Shown piece by piece: positions 18,244 through 26,143 of a stretch of 37,283 nt of DNA (the first letter of the stretch is position 1; each line of letters begins with the position of its first letter). This DNA comes from JANNWF01 sp052390415. GTDB taxonomy: Bacteria > Pseudomonadota > Gammaproteobacteria > Xanthomonadales > Xanthomonadaceae. The position numbers and the translations under genes were made by a program. Below the pieces are notes generated by a model. The model worked only from the letters and a program-made list of their open reading frames with translations, was not told the DNA's origin and ran no database searches. The DNA is taken from the NCBI GenBank assembly GCA_052390415.1, contig JBQTGY010000042.1, positions 1 through 37,283 of the forward strand, read 5' to 3'.

Positions 18244-19623
18244 ATGTTCGAGTCACTTAGCCAACGCCTTTCCACCACGGTCAACCGTCTGCGCGGGCGG
18301 GGTCGGCTCAGTGAAGAGAATATTCGCGAGGCATTGCGTGAAGTGCGCGTTGCGCTGCTCGAAGCCGACGTTGCGCTGCCGGTGGTGCAAGCGCTGATTG
18401 AGCGCATCAAGATTCGCGCCGTGGGTCAGGAGGTGCTGAAGAGTCTGACGCCAGGGCAATCGCTCATCAAAGTGGTACGCGACGAGCTGACCACGTTGAT
18501 GGGCTCGGCCGCCAATGACCTCAACCTCAACGTGCCTGCGCCCGCCGTGATCTTGATGGCGGGCCTGCAAGGCGCTGGCAAGACCACCACCGTCGGCAAG
18601 CTGGCCAGACTACTGCGCGAACGGCGCAAGAAAAAGGTGATGGTGGTCAGCTGCGACGTCTATCGTCCGGCCGCCATTGCACAGTTGGAAACGGTCGCCA
18701 ATCAAGTGGGCGCGCTGTTTCATCCCAGCACTCCCGATCAGCAGCCGGTTGACATCGCGCGCGCAGCGATCGACTCGGCACGCAAGAATTTTGTCGATGT
18801 GCTGTTGGTCGATACCGCCGGCCGCTTGGCAATCGATGCGGCGATGATGGCCGAGATCCAGGCGCTGCACACGGCGATCAATCCCGTCGAAACCTTGTTC
18901 GTCGTCGACGCCATGAGTGGTCAGGACGCGGCGATCACCGCGCGCGCATTTTCGGATGCGCTGCCTTTGACGGGCGTCGTGCTGACCAAAACCGATGGCG
19001 ACGCGCGCGGTGGCGCCGCGCTGTCGGTGCGTTATGTGACCGGTCGTCCGATCAAGTTCATCGGCACGTCGGAAAAGATGGATGGGCTGGATGTCTTCCA
19101 TCCGGATCGTATCGCCAGCCGTATCCTGGACATGGTCGACGAGTTGACGATGGTGGAAGAAGTCGAGCGTAACGTCGATCAGGAAAAGGCGGCCAAACTG
19201 GCCGAGAAAGTCATCAAGGGCAAGAAATTTGACTTAAATGACATGAAAGATCAGCTGGAGCAGATGCAGAACATGGGTGGACTTTCGAGCCTGCTCGACA
19301 AGCTTCCCGGCATGGGGCAGATCCCGGAAAGCGTCAAGAGTCGGGTCAATGACCGCGACGTGCTGCGGCTGGTGGCGATCATCAATTCCATGACGAAAAA
19401 GGAACGCCGCTTTCCCGCGACCTTGAATGGCTCGCGGCGTGCACGTATCGCGCGTGGTTCGGGCACCACGCCTGCCGACGTCAACCGCTTGATGAAGCAG
19501 TTTCAGCAGATGGAAAAGATGATGTCCAAGCTGTCCGGCGGCGGCATCAAGGGCATGATGCGTGGCATGCAAGGCATGCTCGGCGGGCGTCGCGGGCCAG
19601 GTGGATTTTCGCTGGGCGGTTGA
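18244..19623 (+). CDS. ffh: Ffh, signal recognition particle protein
   Basis: SRP54-type GTPase that binds 4.5S RNA and signal sequences for co-translational targeting to the inner membrane. It is 459 residues: N domain, G domain with GLQGAGKTTT, DVYRPAAIAQL, DTAGR and TKTDGDARGG, then the Met-rich M domain ending MMRGMQGMLGGRRG. It is divergent from the YpjD-like gene, with a TATACT -10 upstream. A separate gene lies between it and rpsP, unlike the tighter arrangement in E. coli. Confidence 0.98.
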   Translation: MFESLSQRLSTTVNRLRGRGRLSEENIREALREVRVALLEADVALPVVQALIERIKIRAVGQEVLKSLTPGQSLIKVVRDELTTLMGSAANDLNLNVPAPAVILMAGLQGAGKTTTVGKLARLLRERRKKKVMVVSCDVYRPAAIAQLETVANQVGALFHPSTPDQQPVDIARAAIDSARKNFVDVLLVDTAGRLAIDAAMMAEIQALHTAINPVETLFVVDAMSGQDAAITARAFSDALPLTGVVLTKTDGDARGGAALSVRYVTGRPIKFIGTSEKMDGLDVFHPDRIASRILDMVDELTMVEEVERNVDQEKAAKLAEKVIKGKKFDLNDMKDQLEQMQNMGGLSSLLDKLPGMGQIPESVKSRVNDRDVLRLVAIINSMTKKERRFPATLNGSRRARIARGSGTTPADVNRLMKQFQQMEKMMSKLSGGGIKGMMRGMQGMLGGRRGPGGFSLGG

Positions 19624-19753
19624 GTCGTTGGCCTGATTGTGGGCGGGCAAACGGTGGCGTCACAATGTCGAACGTAAACTTTTTAGCATCCCGCTGCCAA
19701 TGCGGCGCGGCAAGCTAGACTTCTCCGTCATTTTTCAACAAGCAGGGGTGCGT

Positions 19754-21037
19754 ATGAAGATGAAGCGACTGCCGCTGGCGGTGGCCATTGGCGCGGCTTT
19801 TTTTGCAGGCAACGTGGTGGCCGTGGAAATCGGTGGACAGAACATCAAGGGCAGTCTTGAGCTTGAGTTCCGAACCAACGACAACATTGGTGTCGCGCCC
19901 TCATCGTCCGACAGTTTTGACTTTGCCGATTTTGGCGACTTCGCCGAAGCCGAAGACAAGCTGGGTGAAGACGATGGTGAAGATGACGATGACGGCGATG
20001 ACGGCGATGACGGGGACGACGGGGACGACGGGGACGACGGGGACGACTTCGGCGATGACGATTTCGACGACATTGGCCTCGACGAAACTGACTTCAGTGA
20101 AGACGAATTCGATCTCGCCACCGATGATGACGACGGCGATGGCGATGAAGACGACGAAGATGATGACGGTATGGATGACGATGAAGATGACGATGATGAT
20201 GATGATGATGATGGAGAAGGCAAGCGCGGCCAAAGCGAAGGCGAAAGCCTCGACGACCTGATCAGTGCGGCTGTCTCCGACAAAGCCACGACAAGGTCGA
20301 CATCACTGAATCGCATCTCCAGCAAACTCGGGCTCAGCCACAAGTTCGCCTTCGAAGGCGGCGTGGTGAGCTGGGGCTCAACCCTGCGCGGTGTGGGCGA
20401 TTTCCATCATGGCCAGGACAACAAGGACAAGCAGAATTTCGCTTTCTCGACCGGCCCCGAGTTCAACCTCAAAGACATCGGCTTCAAGATCAAGCCAGCC
20501 GTGTCCTATGTGTTCATTCGCCAGCACGGCAACAAGATCGTTGGCACCCTGGTCGGCACTTTGGCGGCCTCCAAAGAGTTCAACAAGCAGTTCACGATGG
20601 ACGCGGTTTACAACTATCAGGACCAGGACATCACCAATCCGGACTCGCCGGATGCGATCATCAACACCTTCACCATTGGCGCGCAGTTCACCGCCAGCAA
20701 GAAGGACATCTTCAAGGCCAAGTATTCGCCGCGGGTCGAGGATTCTTCGTTGGTGACCAAGAACAAGGACACCGACGGCTGGCAGCTCACCTACTCGCGC
20801 AAGCTGCCATGGGACATGATCCTCGGCTTGGGCGTGAAGGACGATTTCGTGGACTTCAAGAATCTGCCCAATCGGCGTGAGGATGATGTGCGTGCCTACT
20901 CGATTGATCTGGCCAAGCAGTTCAGCAAATCGTTTGAGATGGGGCTGGCCTACGAAGAGCGCGAGCTGGACTCCAGTCTCAACAGCAAGGATGCGGTGAA
21001 CCGAAGCATGCTGATTTCCGGCACCTGGAAGTTCTGA
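19754..21037 (+). CDS. Predicted outer-membrane beta-barrel with Asp-rich segment
   Basis: Unrecognised 427-residue protein. Residues 1-23 are a Sec signal peptide (likely cut VVA|VEI). Residues about 53-157 are extremely acidic: by my count 59 of residues 71-155 are Asp or Glu, with no Lys or Arg there. This includes six GDD repeats (81-98) and a run of nine Asp (145-153). From about 185 on, alternating polar/hydrophobic stretches with many aromatic residues and a terminal Phe (SGTWKF) suggest a 10-12-strand outer-membrane barrel recognised by BAM. AGGGG precedes the ATG at 19754. A weak promoter, CTGCCA-16-TAGACT, precedes it. It sits between ffh and rpsP and ends in a terminator. A divalent-cation-binding role is inference. 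Confidence 0.75.
   Translation: MKMKRLPLAVAIGAAFFAGNVVAVEIGGQNIKGSLELEFRTNDNIGVAPSSSDSFDFADFGDFAEAEDKLGEDDGEDDDDGDDGDDGDDGDDGDDGDDFGDDDFDDIGLDETDFSEDEFDLATDDDDGDGDEDDEDDDGMDDDEDDDDDDDDDGEGKRGQSEGESLDDLISAAVSDKATTRSTSLNRISSKLGLSHKFAFEGGVVSWGSTLRGVGDFHHGQDNKDKQNFAFSTGPEFNLKDIGFKIKPAVSYVFIRQHGNKIVGTLVGTLAASKEFNKQFTMDAVYNYQDQDITNPDSPDAIINTFTIGAQFTASKKDIFKAKYSPRVEDSSLVTKNKDTDGWQLTYSRKLPWDMILGLGVKDDFVDFKNLPNRREDDVRAYSIDLAKQFSKSFEMGLAYEERELDSSLNSKDAVNRSMLISGTWKF
19994..20047 (+). repeat. In-frame 9-bp tandem repeat encoding GDD x6
   Basis: Two copies of GGCGATGAC followed by four perfect copies of GGGGACGAC, all in frame in the Asp-rich gene. The change of codon usage between the two blocks suggests recent expansion of one unit by slippage. 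Further on, seven GAT codons run together at 20192-20212. Confidence 0.9.
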
Positions 21038-21096
21038 TCGGCCAGATCTCATGGGCCAGACATGATCGGCTGGCATTGCCGAGATAATCGATCCAC

Positions 21097-21124
21097 AAAG
21101 AGCCTCGCAGTCGCGGGGCTCTTT
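21097..21124 (+). terminator. Rho-independent terminator after the Asp-rich barrel gene
   Basis: AAAGAGCCTCGC / GCGGGGCTCTTT, a 12-bp stem with one T-G pair and an AGTC loop, followed by TAGTTT. It separates the barrel gene from the rpsP operon. Confidence 0.9.
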
Positions 21125-21223
21125 AGTTTCTGCAAGCTAAGTCGTGGATGCCACGACGCGAGCCTTGCCTGTGGTCAGGTTGGGCATTTGCGACCACAAC
21201 CACGACCAATCTGAAGTTTGGGA

Positions 21224-21252
21224 TTCCCAATCGGCAAATGCGCCGCTATACT
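21224..21252 (+). promoter_or_regulatory. Sigma-70 promoter of rpsP operon
   Basis: TTCCCA (21224-21229), 17-bp spacer, TATACT (21247-21252). The -35 lies inside a perfect inverted repeat TTGGGATTCCCAA (21218-21230). Transcription would begin within the tandem repeat at 21251-21281. Confidence 0.6.
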
Positions 21253-21281
21253 TCGCCGTTCACTTCGCCGTTCACTTCGCC
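21251..21281 (+). repeat. 12-bp tandem repeat at the rpsP transcription start
   Basis: CTTCGCCGTTCA occurs twice in full (21251-21262, 21263-21274) and then in part (CTTCGCC, 21275-21281). It starts at the end of the -10 box, so it covers the discriminator and the beginning of the leader. Confidence 0.8.
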
Positions 21282-21326
21282 CGATGCGGGCGTTGCCCTC
21301 TTCCAGAAACTACGAGTTATCGACCT

Positions 21327-21581
21327 ATGGTCAAGATCCGTCTGACCCGCGGCGGCGCCAAGAAGCGTCCGTTCTACCACATCATCGTCACTGATCAGCG
21401 CAACAAGCGTGACGGTCGCGCCATCGAGCGTCTGGGTTTCTACAACCCGATTGCCGTGGCCTCTGAAGCCAAGCTGCAGCTGGATACCGACCGTGTCAAA
21501 CATTGGATCGGCAACGGCGCGCAGATGACCGAAAAAGTCGCATCGTTGTTCAAACAGGCGTCGGTCGTTCCAGCCGCGTGA
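21327..21581 (+). CDS. rpsP: Ribosomal protein S16
   Basis: 30S assembly protein of 84 residues, the normal length, starting MVKIRLTRGGAKKRPFYHII. The frame is open upstream to 21144, but that portion is the promoter and leader. It leads the conserved rpsP-rimM-trmD-rplS operon. Confidence 0.98.
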   Translation: MVKIRLTRGGAKKRPFYHIIVTDQRNKRDGRAIERLGFYNPIAVASEAKLQLDTDRVKHWIGNGAQMTEKVASLFKQASVVPAA

Positions 21582-21678
21582 AGTGTGGCGGGTCGCTAGA
21601 CGGCCCGCTGAGTGCATCCTCCACGCTGGGTTGCACATTGCTGAAGCCTCTCAAATCTTTTGTGTTGAGCCCGTCGCG

Positions 21679-22203
21679 ATGAGCATTCAAGCCACTAGCG
21701 AAGCGCCTACATACGTCTTGATGGGCCGCATCACAGGTGCGCTGGGTGTGCAGGGCTGGATGAAGCTGCACTCCTATGCCCGCCCGCTCGACGCCATATT
21801 CGAATATCGGCCTTGGCAGATTCGCCATCGCGGCGTTGAGTCGACAATGAAGGTTGTCGAATGGCGAGCGCAGGGTCGTGGTCTGGTATTCCGCACACCT
21901 TCTTCTGAAGACCGCAATACCGCCGAGTCGATGGCGGGCGCGGAAGTGTGGATTGCGCGCAGCTCGCTGCCTGCGGCCGCACCGGGTGAATATTACTGGG
22001 CCGACCTGGAAGGTTTGGCCGTGGCCACGGTGGAAGGCGTCGATCTCGGTATCGTGGATCACTTGGTTGCAACAGGCGCCAATGACGTGCTGGTAGTGCA
22101 GGGTGAGCGCCAGCGCCTGGTTCCGTTTGTCACCGGCCAATTTGTAGTTTCGGTTGACCTGGTGGGTCGCCGCATCGTGGTCGATTGGGACCCCGAGTTC
22201 TGA
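21679..22203 (+). CDS. rimM: RimM, 16S rRNA processing factor
   Basis: 30S maturation factor that binds S19. It is 174 residues from the ATG at 21679 (MSIQATSEAPTYVLMGRITG). The N-terminal RimM domain has GRITGALGVQGWMKLHSY and the C-terminal PRC-barrel has YYWADLEGLAV. The frame is open to 21583, so the start is chosen by alignment with the usual N-terminus. It sits between rpsP and trmD. Confidence 0.96.
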   Translation: MSIQATSEAPTYVLMGRITGALGVQGWMKLHSYARPLDAIFEYRPWQIRHRGVESTMKVVEWRAQGRGLVFRTPSSEDRNTAESMAGAEVWIARSSLPAAAPGEYYWADLEGLAVATVEGVDLGIVDHLVATGANDVLVVQGERQRLVPFVTGQFVVSVDLVGRRIVVDWDPEF

Positions 22204-22219
22204 TTACCGAAGGGTGAGC

Positions 22220-22996
22220 ATGCGTATCGATGTGATCACCCTGTTCCCCGATTTTATCCGCCAAGCCAGCGAGTATGGTGTGGTCGGGCGTGCGCAGACG
22301 CGGAGCTTGTTCGATCTGCACACCTGGAACCCACGCGACTACGCGCGCGGCAATTATCGGCGTGTGGATGACCGCCCGTTCGGCGGTGGGCCTGGCATGT
22401 TGATGCTGATCGATCCGCTACAGGCGGCGTTGCGGGCGGCACGCGCCGATTCGGCAATTCCCGCGCCGCTCATCTACTTGAGCCCTCAGGGCAAGCCCTT
22501 GACCCAGTCGCGGGCGCGCGAATTGGCGGCCATGTCGCGCTTGATCCTGCTCAGCGGTCGTTACGAGGGTGTCGACGAGCGGTTCATCGAGTCCGAAGTG
22601 GACGAGGAAATTTCAATCGGCGATTACGTTTTGAGTGGCGGTGAGTTGCCGGCCGCCGTGCTGATTGATGCGATCGGACGCCTGTTGGGTGGTGCGCTCA
22701 ATCATCCTGAATCGGCAGCGCAAGACAGCTTTGAGGAAGGCCTGCTCGACTGCCCGCATTACACGCGACCACCGACACATGCCATGGGCGAAGTGCCGGC
22801 CGTCTTGATGTCAGGCGATCACGCGGCCATCGCACGCTGGCGTAGGCAACAGGCATTGGGGCGCACATGGCAACGCCGTCCAGACCTGTTCGCGAATGTC
22901 GAGTTGAGCAAGCAAGACGCTGCACTGCTCGCTGAGTTCAAGCGCGAGCGTGAGGCCGAATGCAGTAAACCGAACGACTTCGGTAGCACGAAGTGA
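22220..22996 (+). CDS. trmD: TrmD, tRNA (guanine-N1)-methyltransferase
   Basis: SAM-dependent SPOUT enzyme that makes m1G37 in tRNAs. It is 258 residues from the ATG at 22220 (MRIDVITLFPDFI), with AGGGTGAG upstream. The trefoil-knot SAM site is seen in LSGRYEGVDERF and ISIGDYVLSGGELPA. It is 16 bp after rimM. Confidence 0.98.
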   Translation: MRIDVITLFPDFIRQASEYGVVGRAQTRSLFDLHTWNPRDYARGNYRRVDDRPFGGGPGMLMLIDPLQAALRAARADSAIPAPLIYLSPQGKPLTQSRARELAAMSRLILLSGRYEGVDERFIESEVDEEISIGDYVLSGGELPAAVLIDAIGRLLGGALNHPESAAQDSFEEGLLDCPHYTRPPTHAMGEVPAVLMSGDHAAIARWRRQQALGRTWQRRPDLFANVELSKQDAALLAEFKREREAECSKPNDFGSTK

Positions 22997-23040
22997 AGGC
23001 TGTCGAAGTCACTCGCATAGCGAAGCCACAAAAGACCCGC

Positions 23041-23046
23041 TATACT
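23041..23046 (+). promoter_or_regulatory. Candidate internal -10 box before rplS
   Basis: TATACT 76 bp before rplS in the 125-bp trmD-rplS gap. Only a weak -35 (TAGCGA, 17 bp upstream). An internal promoter would let rplS be made more abundantly than trmD. Confidence 0.35.
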
Positions 23047-23121
23047 GCCCAGCTGACCGATGCGTGGCTTGAGCTAGAGAAACGCATCCTGTGACCATAA
23101 CTACATAACGTTGGTGCAACC

Positions 23122-23481
23122 ATGAGCAATCTTCTTCAGCAATTTGAAGCCGAGCAGATGCAGCGCGAGCTGCCTGAATTTGGCCCGGGCGATACCGTCG
23201 TCGTCAACGTAAAAGTCAAGGAAGGTGCGCGCGAGCGCGTCCAGGCATACGAGGGCGTGGTCATCGGAATCAAGAACGCCGGCCTCAATTCAGCCTTCAC
23301 CGTTCGCAAGATTTCTCATGGTACTGGCGTTGAGCGCGTGTTCCAGACCCACTCGTTGATGATTGAGTCAGTTCAGGTCAAACGGCGCGGCAAAGTCCGC
23401 TCGGCCAAGTTGTATTACCTGCGTGGCCTGGAAGGCAAAGCGGCTCGCATCAAGGAAGATCTGGCTGCACGCGGCAGCTGA
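23122..23481 (+). CDS. rplS: Ribosomal protein L19
   Basis: 50S protein at the subunit interface. It is 119 residues, starting MSNLLQQFEAEQMQRELPEF and containing the typical ERVQAYEGVVIG and RRGKVRSAKLYYLR segments. It is the last gene of the rpsP operon, with a terminator 22 bp downstream. Confidence 0.98.
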   Translation: MSNLLQQFEAEQMQRELPEFGPGDTVVVNVKVKEGARERVQAYEGVVIGIKNAGLNSAFTVRKISHGTGVERVFQTHSLMIESVQVKRRGKVRSAKLYYLRGLEGKAARIKEDLAARGS

Positions 23482-23503
23482 TCGCAGTTTTTATAGCGTC
23501 ATC

Positions 23504-23529
23504 AAATCGGCCGCTGTTGCGGCCGATTT
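23504..23529. terminator. Terminator between rplS and the LysR gene
   Basis: AAATCGGCCGC / GCGGCCGATTT, a perfect 11-bp stem with a TGTT loop. It lies between convergent rplS and the LysR-type gene and can serve rplS, with a short T-rich tail. Confidence 0.9.
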
Positions 23530-23533
23530 GGTT

Positions 23534-24436
23534 TCAGGGCTTTGCGTCAGTCAATTCCAGAAATGCGCGCGCCGCTGCGGGCAAGGGTCGATTGCAAAGT
23601 TCGATCCGATGCAAGGGTCTCAGCAAGCCGGCGGTCTCCGGCATTTCGATCGGGTGCAAGCGCTTGGCGCTCAGGAGGTCGCCAACAATGGCTTCCGGCA
23701 ACAAGGCGATCGCACCGCCGCTGGCCACAATTCGAGCAATGGCTTCGTTGCTGCCGACTTCGACCATTCTGGGTGTCGCAACGCCCCAGCCATCCAACAA
23801 ACGTTGAGCGACTTGACGCGTGCCCGAGCCTTGTTCGCGGATGAGCCAGGTCTGTTCGGAGAATTGTTTCACCGTCGGCCGCCGCGTGTTCGCCAATGGC
23901 GAATTGGCGGCGGTCACCAGCAATAACGGTTCCTGCTTCCAGACAGTGCTTTGCAGTCGTTCATCGCTGACAGCACCCTCGACGAAGCCGATGTCGATCA
24001 GGCAATCGATGATGGCACCGGTCACCTCCTTGGTGTTGCCAACGAACAGCGCCGGCTCGATGTCTGGATAGCGCCGCATGAAATCGGCGATGTAAGGCGG
24101 CAGCCAGTAACCTGCCACCGTCGTGCTGGCGCCCAATCGCAATCGTCCTTTGCGCAGTTGCAAACGATCGCGCACATCCTCGCTGGCGATACGTTCCAGC
24201 GCAAAAATGCCGCGGCCGTGTTGGTAAAGGGCTTGTCCACCTTCGGTCAGGCAGATCCCGCGAAGCCCATCGCTGATGCGAACGCTGCGTTCGACCAACA
24301 CCATATCGAGTTGGCTCTCCAATTCGCGCACACCCTTGGATACCGCCGATTGGCTGACAAACAGCGCCGCCGCCGCGCGTGAAAAACTGTTGTGTTCGAC
24401 CACCGCCACAAACATCCGTAACAGGTGCAGGTTCAT
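23534..24436 (-). CDS. LysR-family transcription regulator
   Basis: A 300-residue LTTR. The N-terminal winged HTH is about 1-60 (MNLHLLRMFVAVVEHNSFSR, SQSAVSKGVRELE), and the substrate-binding domain follows. GGGAGG lies before the ATG at 24436; the longer frame to 24766 would run over the divergent gene. It is divergent from a YeiH-type transporter, the same neighbour arrangement as yeiE/yeiH in E. coli, so it most likely controls that gene. The effector is unknown (sulfite for E. coli YeiE according to the literature as I recall it). Confidence 0.93.
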   Translation of the reverse strand: MNLHLLRMFVAVVEHNSFSRAAAALFVSQSAVSKGVRELESQLDMVLVERSVRISDGLRGICLTEGGQALYQHGRGIFALERIASEDVRDRLQLRKGRLRLGASTTVAGYWLPPYIADFMRRYPDIEPALFVGNTKEVTGAIIDCLIDIGFVEGAVSDERLQSTVWKQEPLLLVTAANSPLANTRRPTVKQFSEQTWLIREQGSGTRQVAQRLLDGWGVATPRMVEVGSNEAIARIVASGGAIALLPEAIVGDLLSAKRLHPIEMPETAGLLRPLHRIELCNRPLPAAARAFLELTDAKP

Positions 24437-24464
24437 TGAATCTCGCCTCCCAGCATGAGGCTGG

Positions 24465-24480
24465 TTCATGATTTGATGAA
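24465..24480. promoter_or_regulatory. Candidate LysR operator between the divergent genes
   Basis: Inverted repeat TTCAT-N6-ATGAA, 29 bp upstream of the LysR start and 68 bp upstream of the preferred YeiH-type start. It has the form of an LTTR site and suits control of both promoters. Confidence 0.4.
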
Positions 24481-24547
24481 GTATATGCGCTGGACGCATT
24501 TTCAGAGTCGGCGCAATGTGGCGCCATCTGATCCCCCCAGGCACGCT

Positions 24548-25615
24548 GTGACTCCCTCGATTGCCCTTGCCAATGGCCCTTCCAAAAGCATTCATCCGCA
24601 GCGCTCGTTTTGGCTTGGGCTGGTGCTGGCAGGTGCGCTGGCGCTCACGGCAATTTCCATCGCGAACATCCCGCAGGTGCGTGCCTCGGGTCTCAGCGCA
24701 CTGACCTTGGCGATCTTGCTGGGCATCGCATTGGGCAACAGCGTATTTCCCACCATCGCTGCTCACACCGGTGCTGGCGTTGACTTCTCCAAAGCCATGT
24801 TGCTGCGCGCCGGAATTGTCTTGTATGGACTACGCGTGACTTTCCAGGACATCGCCAGCGTCGGCGTCAGTGGCATCACGATTGCCGTTCTGATGGTGGG
24901 TTCGGTGTTTCTGCTGGCGGTATATCTCGGTACTCGTGTGTTCAAGCTGGATCGCGAAACCTCGATGCTCATCGGTGCCGGCAGCGCGATTTGCGGCGCG
25001 GCAGCCGTCATGGCGACCCAGCCGGTCGTTCGCGGTGAGCCGCACAAGGTGACCGTGGCGGTGGCGACCGTCGTGGTATTCGGAACCTTGGGAATGTTCC
25101 TGTATCCGTGGCTGAACCTTTGGTTTGGTTTGGACGAACAGGCCTACGGAATCTATGTCGGCTCAACGATTCATGAGGTGGCTCAAGTCGTGGTCGCCGG
25201 CAAATCGGTGGGTGAGGCGGCCGCCGCGACGGCCGTCATCGAGAAGATGATGCGGGTGATGCTGTTGGCACCATTTCTGCTCATCGTGTCGGCTGGCTTG
25301 CAACGCTCCAACGCGGCGGCGAGTGGAGACAAGCTGTCGCTCGCCTCGATTCCCATTCCCTGGTTCGCGCTGTTGTTCATCGCCGTGACCGCGCTCAATT
25401 CCACGGCTTGGCTGTCACCCACCTTGGTTGCCGCGCTGATTCACCTGGACACGTTGTTGTTGGCGATGGCGATGGCAGCCCTGGGTTTGCGCACGCAATT
25501 CAGCGCCATTCGGCAGGCAGGTGCCAGGCCGATGATGCTGGCGGCCAGCCTATTCGTTTTCCTGACCATTGGCGGCCTCGCCATCAACGCCGCGGTGACG
25601 CGATTGTTCGCGTGA
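24548..25615 (+). CDS. YeiH-type UPF0324 membrane protein (putative sulfate/sulfite exporter)
   Basis: A 355-residue integral membrane protein of the UPF0324/PSE family with about 10 hydrophobic segments. Diagnostic parts are LTLAILLGIALGN, GAGSAICGAAAVMATQPV and GSTIHEVAQVV. The GTG at 24548 (MTPSIALANGPSK) is preferred: it aligns with the E. coli YeiH N-terminus and length (349), whereas ATGs at 24455-24485 overlap the operator region. The divergent LysR gene is the probable regulator. The transport substrate is a family-level guess. Confidence 0.88.
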   Translation: MTPSIALANGPSKSIHPQRSFWLGLVLAGALALTAISIANIPQVRASGLSALTLAILLGIALGNSVFPTIAAHTGAGVDFSKAMLLRAGIVLYGLRVTFQDIASVGVSGITIAVLMVGSVFLLAVYLGTRVFKLDRETSMLIGAGSAICGAAAVMATQPVVRGEPHKVTVAVATVVVFGTLGMFLYPWLNLWFGLDEQAYGIYVGSTIHEVAQVVVAGKSVGEAAAATAVIEKMMRVMLLAPFLLIVSAGLQRSNAAASGDKLSLASIPIPWFALLFIAVTALNSTAWLSPTLVAALIHLDTLLLAMAMAALGLRTQFSAIRQAGARPMMLAASLFVFLTIGGLAINAAVTRLFA

Positions 25616-25666
25616 GTGAGGCCGCTGACACGTGCCGAGACGCATGGTCGCGGGACTGCAGGCAAG

Positions 25667-25690
25667 CCACCGACTCGAGCCACTCGGTGG
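25667..25690. terminator. Weak stem-loop between convergent genes
   Basis: CCACCGA / TCGGTGG, a 7-bp stem with a 10-nt loop, between the YeiH-type gene and the GNAT gene. No U-tract, so termination is only possible. Confidence 0.3.
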
Positions 25691-25691
25691 G

Positions 25692-26138
25692 TCAAGACAA
25701 GCTGCGGTTGTACGCGTAGAACTCCTGCTCGCGCTGCCAGCCCAGTGATTCGTAGAGCGCTTGTGCAGGCAGATTGTTGATCGCAGTGGAGAGCTTCAAA
25801 CGCAGCCTTCCCTGTTGGCGCGCGTGCGCTTCAGCGGCCAACATCAGCTGTCGGCCGGCGCCGCTCTTCCGATGCGCCGATCCAACGAACAGGTCGTACA
25901 AAACATAAATCGGCCGCGCCTCGACCGAGCAGAACGTGGGGTAGAGCTGACAAAAGCCCAGCAAGCCTGTGCCATCGTCTTCCGCCACCAGGATGACTGA
26001 CTCGTTGTTGCGCATGCGTTCTGTGATGAACTGGGTCGCCAGGGTCAGGTCTGCGGCTTCCTCGTAAAACTGGCGATAGGCGTCAAACAATTCGGCGACG
26101 GCGCCGATGTCCTGCACAGCTGCAATTCGAGTTTTCAT
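25692..26138 (-). CDS. GNAT-family N-acetyltransferase
   Basis: A 148-residue acetyl-CoA-dependent transferase. The acetyl-CoA loop is in LFVGSAHRKSGAGRQL and the C-terminal ALYESLGW is typical of the family. The ATG at 26138 is chosen; a GTG directly before it is also possible. The start is 6 bp after the stop of the alpha/beta hydrolase, so the two form an operon. The acceptor is unknown. Confidence 0.88.
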   Translation of the reverse strand: MKTRIAAVQDIGAVAELFDAYRQFYEEAADLTLATQFITERMRNNESVILVAEDDGTGLLGFCQLYPTFCSVEARPIYVLYDLFVGSAHRKSGAGRQLMLAAEAHARQQGRLRLKLSTAINNLPAQALYESLGWQREQEFYAYNRSLS

Positions 26139-26143
26139 CACGG

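Noticed and set aside
19624..19753. N-terminal extension of the acidic barrel from ATG 19637
   Set aside because: The ATG at 19754 has an SD and gives a good signal peptide; the upstream codons would bury it.
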